Position numbers and translations under genes: made by a program
Notes under the pieces: generated by a model
The model's input: the letters and a program-made list of their open reading frames with translations, nothing else
Database searches by the model: none
Told to the model about the DNA's origin: nothing
Source: Diphasiastrum complanatum
Lineage: Eukaryota > Streptophyta > Lycopodiopsida > Lycopodiales > Lycopodiaceae
Reading direction: 5' to 3'
DNA length: 64,000 nt
Assembly: GCA_029204225.1 (NCBI GenBank)
Contig: CM055093.1
Coordinates: 30,701,777 to 30,765,776, forward strand
Shown here: piece after piece, positions 33,163-45,282 of the stretch
Layout of the letters: the number at the start of each line of letters is the position of its first letter
How positions within the stretch are numbered: position 1 is the first letter of the stretch

Positions 33163-34222
33163 TCAAGCTTGCTGAACTGGCAGAGCAGGCTGCCGAAACT
33201 TGCGTAATCGGCTGCCATTTACCAGAGTATCAAATCGTTTTCTATCCAAGTGCTCAGGAATTATGGCACCATAGTTCTTGATTTCCTTCACTTTATATGG
33301 GCCTTCACCAGTAAACTTCAACTTTCTCTTGATCAGCTTGGTTTTGTACATCAATGCAAGATCTCCTGCTTTCAGATCTTTTTTGTGCAATCGACAATCG
33401 TGCCATGCCTTGCGACGGCCTTTCTCTGCTGCTAAGGCATGAACTGCCATCAATCGGGTTTCACATAATTTGTGCAGTGCTTCATGACGGAGTTGTAAAG
33501 ACTTATCATCATTTAATCGTTAGCCGTTCTGAATATCCATAATGCTGCATACAGTTTATGTTCCCAATCAGACTGACTCGTTTCAATTGTGTTTGTCATA
33601 ATGTTGCAAAGAATCTTATTGGAAGATTCAGTTTGGCCATCCCCTCTGGGATAGTAGGGAGTAATAAATATGTGTATAATGAAAAAATCTTCCAATAAAC
33701 ACTTTATTGTTTGATTAAGAAAGCGTGTACCCCTGTCACTAACGATCTTGATCGGACATCCAAATCTGATTATAATATTTTCATATAGAAACTTGGCCGT
33801 AGATTTTGCATCAGCAACTTTGACAACTTTGGCTTCAACCCACTTGGTCATATAATCAGTTGCTACGATAATGTATCGGGCCTGAGATCCTTGCGCGACA
33901 GGGTGAATAGGTCCAACATAATCCAGTCCCCATTTTTCAAACGGTGCTTGCGATAAAACCGGATGCAAGGGTTCATAGTTTTGACGAGTAGGTTGTCGTG
34001 CTCGCTGGCAAATATCACATGTCTGAATAAAATTTTCCATGTCCTTGTGAAGCGTAGGCCACCAACAACCTGATTGCAAAAGTTTGCAAACAGTAATATC
34101 TGTAGATAAGTGTCCTCCACCCATGCCATCATGTGAAAACATGATTAAATCTGGAACTTCATGCAGTAAAACACATCTTCGCAAAATATTATCTGATCCA
34201 TGACGATACAATTGTCCGACAA
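33163..34222 (-). pseudogene. Element E integrase and C-terminal tail
   Basis: Minus-strand reading from the right: H..GH zinc region (GGGHLSTDITVCKLLQSGCWWPTL) with CDICQRARQ, then the core with all three catalytic acids visible: Asp in WGLDYVGPI, Asp in IVSDRGTRF, Glu in GQTESSNKI. Then WEHKLYAALWIFRTAND, a stop near 33520, and a tail to 33163 with KAGDLALMYKTKLIKRKLKFTGEGPYKV, the GPY-type C-terminal module. No chromodomain was recognised. The 5' (right) edge is cut by element C at target site TTAAT and the reading resumes at 38806. Close relative: 48434-49390. Confidence 0.9.
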
Positions 34223-34227
34223 TTAAT

Positions 34228-34928
34228 TGTGAAGAATTGCCAAAAATTGGCAAATCTAGCTTGATCAAAAACCATGTAGAATAGTGTAAATTGTGTACAC
34301 AAGTGGGTCCCACACATGTGAGGCCATGATGCCACATGGGAAACCCATCCTAATGTAGGTTAGGTCAAGTCAATAGAGTTGGTCATGTCTATTTGGTGGT
34401 CTTCCCTACTTTATAGGACCTACACCTAAGTTTAAGGTGAAAATTTGACCAACTAGCTACCTACCAAGCATAACTCTAGGAAATAGACTAGGGTTTCAGT
34501 TTAGGTCAAGGAGAGTGAGTTAACTTCCTTATTACATGCTGGAAATCCACCTAACTTCAAGAAGGAAGTCGAATTTGCTATGTATTCCCTCTCTCCATAG
34601 TGAGAAGATAGAAAATTTTTGGAGCTCATTGGCAATCTCAAGCTAGTTCACTATGTACATTGAGTTTTTGTGATCCAAATGAGACCAAATCAATTTCTAC
34701 TTGTTTCTCAGGTTGAAGGCCGTACTACAGCCTGTAGTACACACGTGTGGGCTCGGATTTCAATGTTTATCAATGCTTTTGATTGTTAGTGCTTGTTGTT
34801 TGTCAAATTGCCAATCTAGATCAACTTTTTTGTGTCTAGTTTTTTGACAGATTGTTAAGCAAGCATCCAATCACTCTTGTGGATCTTTTGTAGATCCATT
34901 TATGGTCCTAAAGTACAGTACTTTCACA
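34228..34928 (+). repeat. Element C 5' LTR
   Basis: 701 bp; TTTATAGG near 34410 is a possible TATA box. Palindromic CCACACATGTGAGG (about 34310) and ACACACGTGTGGG (34739-34751) are present. Confidence 0.95.
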
Positions 34929-34941
34929 TGGTATCAGAGCC
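34929..34941 (+). other. Element C primer-binding site (tRNA-iMet)
   Basis: TGGTATCAGAGCC immediately after the LTR. The leader continues to 35710 and includes a CCACATGTGTGGG motif near 35092. Confidence 0.95.
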
Positions 34942-35366
34942 AAGTACAAGAGCATAAGCCATTGATCTAATGCAAATCCATTTTTAGCAAGTTTTGGTGC
35001 TAAAAGCTAGTATTGAGAGGGCAAGCTAGAATCTTGATTTTGGTGAGGAGATTTGATCCCAAACTTGGTAGGGGTCCAAATCCGTACTGTCCACATGTGT
35101 GGGCACCTCTGAACCTGCATTTAATGCATGGTATTCATTTGATCCAAAAAAATTCAATTTGTCAGCTATTGGTGTAATTTTTGATGGAGATCCTAGGATA
35201 ATCTACCAAGATCATTTGCCATTGATTAGATTTGAATTTGTTTCATGGAATATAATTAATCTAGGCTGAGTTCAAGTCCTATTAAGGTTAAAAACAGGTC
35301 TTGAAAGTACACCAAGAAGGAAGAAAGAGATTAAGTCATTTTTTTGGTCCAAAAATAGCCAAAATT

Positions 35367-35714
35367 GGCAAGATTTGATTGTTAATAGATTTCACATCAT
35401 CTTATCTTCATTCCAACTTTGTGAGGGAGTGCTAGAACTGAGATTATAAGTCCATTTGTTGGATTAGAAATCTAATTTGAGTGAAAAACTACAAGAGAGA
35501 GACCTTAGTGAGTTTCTAGAGACAATCAAATCCATTTCTTGGCAAGATTTGTTTGAAAGTAGTTTTCACTTCATCTTATCTTCATTCCAGCTTTGTGAGG
35601 GAGTGATAGAACTGTGATTATAAGTCCATTTGTTGGATTAGAAATCAAATTTGAGTGAAACACTGCAAGTGTGAGACCTTTGTGAGTTTCAAGTCAATCA
35701 AATCTATTTCTTGT
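35367..35714 (+). repeat. Tandem duplication in element C leader, period 174 bp
   Basis: Units 35367-35540 and 35541-35714 share long runs (GGCAAGATTTG, TTGTGAGGGAGTG, TTATAAGTCCATTTGTTGG). The second unit ends at the gag start, so the ATG region lies at the edge of the repeat. Confidence 0.85.
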
Positions 35715-37276
35715 TTGTAGAAGTCACTAGTAAGATGGGATCTGCTAGAGCATACCTTCTAGAAGCTAGTGAGAGGTTGAATTCTACAAATTATGCTATT
35801 TGGAAGGTTAGAATGGAGTCACTCTTAGTTCTCCAAGACCTTTATGAGTTCTTGATTGAAGATGAAGATGAACCTCTAGGTGCACAGGAGTTAGCTAGAT
35901 ACAAGAAGAGATCTAGGCTTGCACTTCATTGTGTGAAGATGAATGTGAGCAATGATTTGTTGAGAGAAGTATCAGCTTGTACTAATGCTAAAGAGGCTTG
36001 GGAGTCTTTAAAATCAATCTATGAGTCTAGCAACACTTCTAGAGTTCTTATGCTTAGAAATCAAATTTTGCAAAGCATGAGGAGAAGTGAGGAGAGTGCA
36101 CAGGATTATGTACTCAGAATCAAGTCTCTAAATAGGGAGTTGGCTTCCATTGGAGAGAAGATTCATGATGGAGAGCTTGTACAAATTGTCCTTAATGGTC
36201 TAGGAGATGACTTTGCAAATTTGGTCCAAAGTTTTGCCATCCAAGACACTTTGCCAACTATAGAAAAACTTCACAGTGTATTAGTGGCTGAAGAGTGTAG
36301 GATGCTCCATGCAAAATCTAGGATGAGTTCCTTGTCGTTGCAGGATGGTGATGAGAAAGCCAATTTCTCATTCAAGGGCAAAAAGAAGACCAATGGAAAG
36401 AAGAAGCATCCAAAGGAGGCCAAAGAAGAGGATGATGCATCAAGCTCAAAGGACAAGTCAAAGCAAAAATGCTTCTTTTGTGGAAAGAAGGGGCATTATG
36501 CATCTGAATGCTACAAGAGGCTAAGAGCACAAGTGGAGGAGGACAAACAAGGAAACCTTGCAAAGGAGGAGGAGGAGGATGAAGTAGATGTATTCTTGAT
36601 GGCATCTACATCCTCATCAACAAGCAATAGCAATTCAAGAGACAATTGGTGGATCGACAGTGGGGCTAGCTCCCACATGTCTTGTGAAAAGGACTTTTTC
36701 TCAACCTTACACTCATTCAATGATGCTAAAAAGTTTGTCTTTACTGCAAATGATGAAGAGTGTAGGATAGATGGTGTTGGCACCATATCTTTGTGTCTAG
36801 AATCCTCAAAATGCATGGATCTAGAAAATGTCCTTTATGTACCATCAATCACCAAGAATATGCTTAGTGTTGGTCTACTCTTAGAAAGTGGTTTGGATGT
36901 CCACTTTAAGCATGGTGTTTGCTTCATCTTGAAGAATGATGTTTGCATTGCAAAGGGATTTAAACATGGAAGATTGTTTAAGTTGGAAGCTAGTGTTGCT
37001 TTTGAAAGAATGAGCTTGGCAAAGGAGGAGATCACTCAAGAGGAGATCTTGGCAAAGTGTGATCTTGCTTGCATTGAGGAGGAGCATCAAAAGGAGGAAG
37101 ATCTTGAGGATCAGCCTCAAAGCATGAGAGTTCCAAGGGAGTCCTCAATGACAATGGCCGAGTCATCAAATTGCATGCAAATTGTCCATTCAAGTGTGCA
37201 TCTTGCAAGGGTGGTGAGCATTGGAGAGTCTACTATCTTTGAATACTTTTTGGAAAGTATTAGTAGACATGAGTGA
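35711..37276 (+). CDS. Element C Gag-protease protein with truncated pol tail
   Basis: 521 codons, unbroken. The likely Gag start is MGSARAYLLEASERL, ten codons after the first ATG of the frame (alignment with D and F, which start with a similar GG.LLE). Order: N-terminal block TNYAIWKVRMESLL, UBN2 region to about residue 200, basic stretch, intact knuckle CFFCGKKGHYASEC (about residues 254-267), acidic linker, protease active site WWIDSGASSHM (about 313-323), then the region leading to integrase (DLENVLYVPSI, LFKLEAS). From about residue 430 the expected HH-CC integrase domain is replaced by an acidic segment (EEEHQKEEDLEDQPQ). Gag may well be functional. Protease is partial. It could package element RNA if made. 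Confidence 0.88.
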   Translation: MFVEVTSKMGSARAYLLEASERLNSTNYAIWKVRMESLLVLQDLYEFLIEDEDEPLGAQELARYKKRSRLALHCVKMNVSNDLLREVSACTNAKEAWESLKSIYESSNTSRVLMLRNQILQSMRRSEESAQDYVLRIKSLNRELASIGEKIHDGELVQIVLNGLGDDFANLVQSFAIQDTLPTIEKLHSVLVAEECRMLHAKSRMSSLSLQDGDEKANFSFKGKKKTNGKKKHPKEAKEEDDASSSKDKSKQKCFFCGKKGHYASECYKRLRAQVEEDKQGNLAKEEEEDEVDVFLMASTSSSTSNSNSRDNWWIDSGASSHMSCEKDFFSTLHSFNDAKKFVFTANDEECRIDGVGTISLCLESSKCMDLENVLYVPSITKNMLSVGLLLESGLDVHFKHGVCFILKNDVCIAKGFKHGRLFKLEASVAFERMSLAKEEITQEEILAKCDLACIEEEHQKEEDLEDQPQSMRVPRESSMTMAESSNCMQIVHSSVHLARVVSIGESTIFEYFLESISRHE

Positions 37277-38040
37277 CTTGTTTCTTACCTTTAAGATCCA
37301 TGGTGTTTATTACTTTGTATGACAAGACAATGAAATGGGATGCTTTGAAATCTACATTTGTTGTTGATAAAGCAATTTCATTGGATAACTATTTTTGTAA
37401 TAGTTTGAATAGAGTCATAAAAGATGAAACATCATTTGCTTTGGAAATCTTTGTGTCCACATGCTTTGTGCATGATCATTCCAATGTAAGGACCAAAGAT
37501 TATCCTATTTCAATGATAGGAATAATGGTAGTGTTTTGCTCTTCAAGTAGAGATTGTAGAATCTACTTGTTTTCAACCAAAGAATTTGTCAATGGTGGAA
37601 ATGTGATCTGTCAAGAGTGGAAGATTTGTAAACTTGAAGAAGCACCTTTGGATCAACACATTATTCAATTCATTTATGTTTTGGAGTCAAGTCAAGTGGA
37701 GGATCAAGCTCAAGACCCGAGGACTCCAAGAAGAATTTTGAGTATCAAGATAGAGCCATCAAGGCTCAATCATATGGATCAAGCAAGGCAAGTTGTCTTT
37801 GGCAACATTATTTATGCACTTAATATTTTAATTGATATATCTTCAAGTGCACAAAATGCCTTGGAATCCATGGCTTGGCATGATGTTTAGTTTTGAAGTG
37901 TGCTACATGTATATAGACACATTTATGGAACATCTTGTAAGGGATCCTCTAAGAGGTGGTGAAAGATCCTTCATAGACATCATTCTCTATTGGAGTCTCA
38001 AAAGTTCCTTGTTTGTAGCTGGATTTTTTAGACACTTCTA
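37277..38040 (+). pseudogene. Element C collapsed pol: linker plus RT and RNase H edges
   Basis: After the gag-PR stop the next open frame (about 37276-37890) ends with recognisable copia linker and RT start: PRRILSIKIEPSRLNHMDQA, then YALNILID...NALESMAWHDV. A stop follows, then 37920-38010 reads DPLRGGERSFIDIILYWSL, which matches the copia RT-RNase H connection (G.ERSF.DITLYR.LVGSL). The RT palm with YVDD, all of RNase H and the integrase core are absent. The earlier part (37300-37680) has no assignable motif. No independent start codon is evident, and expression would need readthrough or a frameshift at the gag stop. Confidence 0.7.
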
Positions 38041-38100
38041 AAAGCTTTCATTCATCTATCAAGAGAGTTGTAAATAGATCAAGCTAAATTTGAGGAGGAG

Positions 38101-38800
38101 TGTGAAGAATTGCCAAAAATTGGCAAATCTAGCTTGATCAAAAACCATGTAGAATAGTGTAAATTGTGTACACAAGTGGGTCCCACACATGTGAGGCCAT
38201 GATGCCACATGGAAAACCCATCCTAATTTATGTTAGGTCAAGTCAAGAGAGTTGGTCATGTATATTTGGTGGTCATCCCTACTTTATAGGACCTACACCT
38301 AAGTTTAAGGTGAAAATTTGACCAACTAGCTACCTACCAAGCATAACTCTAGGAAATAGACTAGGGTTTCATTTTAGGTCAAGGAGAGTGAGTTAACTTC
38401 CTTATTACATGCTGGAAATCCACCTAACTTCAAGAAGGAAGTCGAATTTGCTATGTATTCCCTCTCTCCATGTGAGAAGATAGAAAATTTTTGGAGCTCA
38501 TTGGCAATCTCAAGCTAGTTCACTATGTACATTGAGTTTTTGTGATCCAAATGAGACCAAATCAATTTCTACTTGTTTCTCAGGTTGAAGGACGTACTAC
38601 AGCTTGTAGTACACACGTGTGGGCTCGGATTTCAATGTTTATCAATGCTTTTGATTGTTAGTGCTTGTTGTTTGTCAAATTGCCAATCTAGATCAACTTT
38701 TTTGTGTCTAGTTTTTTGATAGATTGTTAAGCAAGCATCCAATCACTCTTGTGGATCTTTTGTAGATCCATTTATGGTCCTAAAGTACAGTACTTTCACA
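38101..38800 (+). repeat. Element C 3' LTR
   Basis: 700 bp, partner of 34228-34928, preceded by purine tract GAGGAGGAG (38092-38100) and followed by target duplication TTAAT. Confidence 0.95.
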
Positions 38801-38805
38801 TTAAT

Positions 38806-39744
38806 TGATGAGGTTGAGCCTTATGAATCAATTGTCTCTTCTGTACTTTTGTCAAGGAGTCATTCGGTTGTCCTAGCATAAGGTACTCAACAATTTCTGC
38901 TGCCCACTCAGGTACTGCTTCAACATAGAACAACACAGCATCTGGCAATTCATCATCCACTTCAGTGTTAACTGGTGCGGATTCGATTCGTGAAACGTGA
39001 TCGGCTAGATAATGTTGCTTGCCCTTTCAAACCACAATTTGAAAGTCAAATTCAGTCAATAACAATAACCATCTTGCAATATGTCCGGTATTGCATGTCT
39101 TGTTTACCAAGTAAAGTAACAATTGATGATACTATAAAATGCAAACTGCGTTTCCATGAGATAGTGACAAAATTTTCGAACAGAAAAAATCATGGCTAAT
39201 GCCTCACGTTCCGTTGTTGAATAATTCTTTTTTGGATCTGTAAGTTGTCTGCTTGCAAATCGTATAGGATAATCCTTCTTATAGTCACCTGGCTACGTCA
39301 AAACTAATCCAATGGTGTATTTTGAGGCATCCATATGAACATGAAACTCTATCGTCCAATCTGGAGAACGCAGTATTGGTGCTGAAGTTAATGCTTTTTT
39401 TAATTTTTCAAAGGCTTCTAACGCCTCTACTATCCAAATAGGAACAATAGTCAGTTTGTATATAGGTCGTGCTAAATCCGCAAAGAAGATAATAAAAATT
39501 TGATAGTAGTTCGCATGACACATAAATACATAAACTTCACAAATTGTTGTTGGCGGTGGCAATTCCACAATAACTTTGATCTTAGAATAATCTGTGGCAA
39601 TACCATGTCTTGATATCACATGTCCAAGCACAACTCCGTGGGAAACCCATATCTGACATTTTTTTGGATTTAGAAAAATCTAATATTTGCGACATCTTTC
39701 AAATACTTTCTCCAATCGATCCAGGTGGTCTACATCTATACTAT
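38806..39744 (-). pseudogene. Element E RT tail and RNase H, broken
   Basis: Minus-strand reading: a ..RCRKY.ISLNPKK-like relic near 39690, GHVISRHGIATDYSKIKVI (end of RT thumb), then the RNase H start WIVEALEAFEKLKKALTSAPIL...FHVHMDASKYTIGLVLT at 39631-39293, and the RNase H end LLYLVNKTCNTGHIARWLLLL. Many stops and shifts. The catalytic RT palm (YxDD) is absent: the sequence passes directly from the PR-RT linker to the RT thumb at about 39744. Gypsy RNase H normally removes RNA from RNA-DNA hybrids during copying. Confidence 0.8.
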
Positions 39745-41129
39745 CATTTCAGGACCGTATTATAATGTTGCTTAGCTTGTTTCTTCGTCATCGATCCTAT
39801 GATCCTATCTTTCTTCAATATAACTGCTTTGGACGGTTTTATTGTTGGTTCATCAGGAACATTACGCACTCCAAATCTGGTCGGATCCATATGATTTAGA
39901 ATCTGCTCATTTGTAAGTTCAGCATTGCCATCATAAGTCAAGGCATGACTCACAGGAATGAGTCCATCCTCAATCGGATCTGGTATAGGTTCTATTGATA
40001 TCCAGGCTACATTCAACACATTTAGTGAAAACATGATTGGTGTATCCAAAGTTCGATCTAACAAGGAAATCTCGCTCAAATCTGATTGATTATCTTGTTG
40101 ACACATATATCCTGCTGTACATTCAATCGTTGCAAGAGCTTCATTACAATTGACAGTATCCGTTTGAGAATCGTAATGGACTCCCAATTTTTCCATTGGT
40201 CAATCACAAGTGTGATCCGTTGTCGACAAATCGTCATCCTCTTTTTGAACCATTGGTTTGATAGTCCATGTTGTAGGATCAACTTTAATTGCATGTTCAT
40301 GATTTTTGAAAGTGATTTTTTTGGTACCCTAGTTATGAATTACTTGCCCAACTCATAAACATGGACGTCTCAATAGAACTCGGTAGACATTTGGCGCTTC
40401 TGGTAAGTCCATCACTATGAAAGTAATGATGAATTGTACTCCCGCAATTCTGACAGGTATATCTTTCACCATTCCTCATGGACGAACTATCGTTTGATCA
40501 GCTAGCTTAATAGCAAAAGTAGCAGGCTTAATCTTTGTAAGGCCCCATTTTGCACATAACTTTGTAGAGATCAGGTTAACTCCTGAACCGCCATCTATCA
40601 CGGCTGTTTCTTTAGGAAACTGTCTATGTTGTATTGGCAGAGTAGTATTCTTTTTTTCACTTTCCCAAGCGGCTCCAACATGGAGTACTTCATTAGATTC
40701 TTCAAATCCAGCACAAAAAAGTGGCTCTTGATGGACTTTTGGTTCTTCTTGAGCTAACTTTTGTGCTAAGACTTCTTTTGCTTTTGGCACCAACTTCAGA
40801 AACTCTCCTAATGAGATATTGATCTTGCTAGACAAAATGTTCATGAGCAGTTTTGTTTGCGGTGCTTCCGATTCAGTCATCTTGAAGGGTTCTTCATGAT
40901 GATGTAACTGATCATTCATATCTGTACGTAAATTTCTTGGAGGCTGCAATGGTGAAGACTGAACTTCAGTTGTTGCTTTAGCAACTTCAAGCTCCTCTTC
41001 TTCTTGTAGATGTTTGATCCACTGTCTCATATTCTGATATCTTTGTTTTTTTGCATTAAGATTTGGATAGACTCCAGATGCTGTTGGTATATCGTTCAAT
41101 GGTATAGAATCAGCAAGTACTAGATCCAC
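39745..41129 (-). pseudogene. Element E aspartic protease and linker to RT
   Basis: The 41129-40476 frame contains a protease active-site-like AVIDGGSGVNLIS, with Asp-Gly-Gly in place of the usual Asp-(S/T)-Gly, and upstream linker residues (LGEFLKLVPKAKEVLAQ). Downstream: 40470-39745, interrupted by stops, carries ITFIVMDLPEAPNVYRVLL, then MDPTRFGVRNVPDEPTIKPSKAVILKKDRI and KKQAKQHYNTVLK, a region that normally precedes RT. The sequence then jumps to the RT thumb. The protease would cut the polyprotein into mature parts; this copy is dead. Confidence 0.75.
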
Positions 41130-41147
41130 TACTGGTTCTTTTTGCTT

Positions 41148-42529
41148 CTATGCTCTGGTGACTACCATCAAGGGTACACTTGGTTTATTCGAAGCTACTG
41201 GTCTTTGCTTGATTTTTATTAAATTTATAGGCACTCTAGCTGGTGGTGGCTTTGGTCTTGTTGGACAGTCTTTATAGCAATGCCCATAACCACAGTCACA
41301 ACATAATGGTACAATTTTTTTTTTATTTGGACATTCTACAACTCTGTGATTTTCTCCACATGCAAAGCATCCAAGTGGTGCTCTGGTCCAATTTCTGGAG
41401 GCTTGTTGTTGAGCGACAACATAAATGGCATACTGTTCTGAAGATCCACCTTCTTCATCACTACCATAATTCCATTGCGCAGCCCTTCCGTAAGGTTCTG
41501 GTTCCATCAAATTAGGAGGAGGAGCGGAGTGCTTTGGTGGGGCAGGTAAAGCTAAATGTTCCGGGTATCCAAGAGCAGATTGTCGCGGACTTGATGCTGA
41601 ATTTCCTCCATATTGTGGTTCTCGATATCCCATCTGGACATACCGTTATTGAATTATCCGAGGGTTGAAGGTGCAAAAAGGAGTCTCATGATCAGGTGAA
41701 TTACACAGATGGCAAACACTGAGTTCCATTCGTTTTTTCAATTGTGGACACTCGTTTACTGTGTGATTTTCTGTACAAATAGAACACCAGACATTTTCCT
41801 CTGTAGGAAAAGTACAACTTTTCCATTTGTTTTTGTTGGTTCTTCCCAAGTTTCTCGAACTCATTGGGCATCATTTCTAAAGTAGCGTTGGCATTCGTTG
41901 ATGCAATAGTGGTGGATGTCGTAGTAGTCTACCCTGATGTATAAGGCAACATACTGATATTCGGCTCATCATCTGAATTTTCATCCTCCTCCCGAATTGC
42001 ATCGTCCATAGCATTTTGCAAGAGTGCATACTCATTATGGCGTTTCAGCTCACGTCTGATCCATTTAGGTAGACCTGACAAAAACCACATAATCATGACA
42101 TTCTCGTTAATCAGCTCAAGTTCGCATTCAGATCTGAGACGTTTCACCCGTTCAATATAATCTCAAACCATTTCTCTCTTTCCCATTTTAATTTTATTTA
42201 AAAATAGAAAAGGGTCTTCCATAAACTTTTGGCGGTTTGAACCGTGTGATAAGGGCTCGTTTAACAACCTCCCAATCTGTACGTTCAATTTCGTCTTGAT
42301 TATAATACCAATCTTGTGTTGCGTCTGTTAAGGCCATAGGAAACAGCTTAAGTTTATCTTGAGGATAAATCTCGCCATAGACTTCACAAGATTCAACATA
42401 GATATGAAGAAATCTAATTGGACCTGTTAATCCATTATATTTGGGTAGATCCAATCGGGGTGCTCTTCTAACAATGATTGGATTGACTTCTTGTGGAGCA
42501 CCTCCAGGGACAGCTCCAGGGATAGCCAT
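41148..42529 (-). pseudogene. Element E gag with two zinc-knuckle regions, broken
   Basis: Starts MAIPGAVPGGAPQEVNPII at 42529; the 42529-42194 frame has LPKYNGLTGPIRFLHIYVESCE and KLFPMALTDATQDWYYNQ, the Retrotrans_gag pattern. 42147-41929 continues it (MIMWFLSGLPKWIRRELKR). 41864-41646 holds CSICTENHTVNEC and CHLCNSPDHETPFC, and 41633-41148 holds CFACGENHRVVEC and CCDCGYGHCYKDC. The four Cys/His clusters read like two knuckle pairs, possibly an ancient duplication. Stops at 42190 and 41925 and near 41640 break the frame. Related fragment: 4330-5310. Confidence 0.85.
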
Positions 42530-43735
42530 CTTCTAAGATTCAAATCAAGCAGACAATGAGATTGGATCTAGATTTTTTGATCAAAACTATCTCAGATCAT
42601 ATCCGCTTGATTTATTTCTCTTTTCAAGAATCTAATTCTATATCATTAAAAAGATTTCAAAATTTGATCAACCAATTGCTCTCAAAAATGATAAATCTCT
42701 TAGAATCCAAACCAGAATATATCAGATTTGACCCAAACTTTGACAGAGACTTGATCTGGAAAATCAAAAACTAACAATAGGACTGGCAAAGATTCCCTAG
42801 GCGAAGGTTGGCTCGGTGAAGGTTCAATAGTGCTAGTTTTGTAAAAAACTCTCTGATCAACTTTTCTGACAATTTCTTGGAAAATAACCTTCGCCGACCT
42901 TTCAGATGAAAGATCTAACACATATAAAACTATGAAAAATCGGACGAAGGTTTCTGACACAAGAAAATATAGTTTCTGTGCTTTGGTGAGGGTAAAAATC
43001 AATATTTTTTGTGATCTGATCAAGAACAATCTCGCCGAACTCAAAAATAGTATTCTACCTTAAATAGAATGTTTTGAAAACTCGACAAAGGTTTTGGCGA
43101 AGGATCAAGAGTAATACTGGTAATTTTGCAAAAAAGTGACTTTTTTGGCATAAATATGGCAATATGACAACTGATCTTCTGACACCTTTTTATTTTTGGT
43201 ATTATTCTTTGCCGACCTGGCAGTAGATAGATCTAAATCACACCTAAGCATAGTGAATCGGGCGAAGCTTATTTTTCTATTTTTTTAGGGTTTTGATTAT
43301 TTTTTGGTGTTCTTTATGGTTTTTCTGATGTTTTTGGAAATTTGTTGGGAATTAATCTTTGCCCTTCAAACTGAAGGTTTTGTAAAAAAACTGAAGGTGT
43401 CTGCAACTCAACGAAGGTTCCCTGAAAGAAAATAGAAAGTTCTAAGTTCTAATGATGCTTTTTGTCTCTTTTTGACCAAATCTGACAGATTTGACCGATT
43501 TTTGTTATTTTTTCTAATATCTCAGATCCCAATGGATTTTAAGATTGGTGATATGAATAGATTTTCCTGTTTAACAATCAGATTAGATTTCAAACAAGCA
43601 AATCCACTCAAATCAAGGAAAATCAATCCCAAACTAACCCTAAAATGCAGATTTAACACTATTCATGCCACGACAAGATGCCTAATGCAAGCTAACCATC
43701 CAACAATCATGCTGCAAACTAAAAAATTGGCGTAG
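42530..43735 (-). other. Element E 5' leader with GGCGAAGGTT-like motifs
   Basis: 1.2 kb untranslated region between primer site and gag. GGCGAAGGTTGG, CTCGGTGAAGGTTC, AACCTTCGCCGACCT, CGGACGAAGGTTTC, TTTTGGCGAAGGATC and CAACGAAGGTTCC are spread through 42790-43430 on both strands. Confidence 0.65.
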
Positions 43736-43754
43736 CTCCCCGGCAACGGCGCCA
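43736..43754 (-). other. Element E primer-binding site
   Basis: On the minus strand this reads TGGCGCCGTTGCCGGGGAG, a widespread plant Ty3/gypsy primer site (complementary to a tRNA 3' end, commonly tRNA-Asp or related). Four bases separate it from the LTR. Confidence 0.95.
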
Positions 43755-43758
43755 AAAT

Positions 43759-44590
<832 letters not shown>

Positions 44591-45194
44591 ATAGTATTGA
44601 TTCAGAAAAAAAAATTAGATGCTAATGAGCGCAAAACAATAGCAGATAGAAACTGTGCACTCTAAGTTATCTCTGAGTAACTGAGAATGAGTTTGATAAT
44701 AAGCAGCTCTATTGATAAGCAGTAGCGTAATAGCAACTCTAAAATAAATCTCTAAAAGACTGAGCTAGAATGTTCAATAGAGTTCAAGCTTGAAAGCTTG
44801 ATAGAGAGCTAACAACAACACTTTCTAATTGTGAATGATCTGCTTGATAAGAGTGCAGGAAGCGTCGTGTACTAACACTCAGCCCCTTCACAATTCACAA
44901 TAACATTTCAGATCTTGAAAAGATGTGTTGCTTCAGAACTTGAAAAGAGATGTATGAACATCTGATTTATACTAAGTAATTAGGTCGTCAAATGCAATTG
45001 CCAATTGGCTGGTGTCTGCTTCATCCAGTTCGTTCTCAGAAATTGATTGCTGATAAGCGATGAAAATTGGTCGTAAACAATCTGTTTGCATAAATGAACC
45101 AAAACTATCACTATGTAGAAATGAACTAAAACTGCCACAGGTGACAGTGTCACAAAAAGACGACAATGTCGAATTTTTGCAAAAAAACCCAACA
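44591..45194 (-). repeat. Copia LTR J, 5' portion (split by gypsy E)
   Basis: On the minus strand this starts TGTTGGGTTTTTTTGC at 45194 and runs left to E's insertion point. It contains CAAGCTTTCAAGCTTGAA and AACATTCTAGCTCAGT, shared with the copia G LTR near 21123-21170. With 29029-29280 it makes an LTR of about 850 bp. A purine-rich TAAGGACAC string precedes the start, so J may be a 3' LTR whose body is lost. Confidence 0.8.
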
Positions 45195-45282
45195 GTGTCC
45201 TTACATCTCATTTAGGGTAGCCCCACACTTTGCCAGAGTCATTTCCTTAACATTTGAGGCACTTTGAAAAATGCGAAAAATG

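Larger units (their letters stand above)
34228..38800 (+). mobile_element. Non-autonomous copia-type LTR element C (gag-PR with collapsed pol)
   Basis: LTRs of 701 bp (34228-34928) and 700 bp (38101-38800) start TGTGAAGAATTGCC and end TTTCACA. Perfect target duplication TTAAT lies at 34223-34227 and 38801-38805. Primer site TGGTATCAGAGCC follows the left LTR; GAGGAGGAG precedes the right one. LTRs differ at about a dozen positions by eye, making this the youngest-looking element here. It carries a full Gag and protease start, but integrase catalytic core and RT core are missing. An uninterrupted relative of the target is present at about 48830-48890, which confirms the insertion point. Confidence 0.95.

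Noticed and set aside
37277-37890. Second gene of element C starting at the gag-PR stop
   Set aside because: The apparent start is a GTG overlapping the stop, not a plausible plant start; the region reads as collapsed pol.
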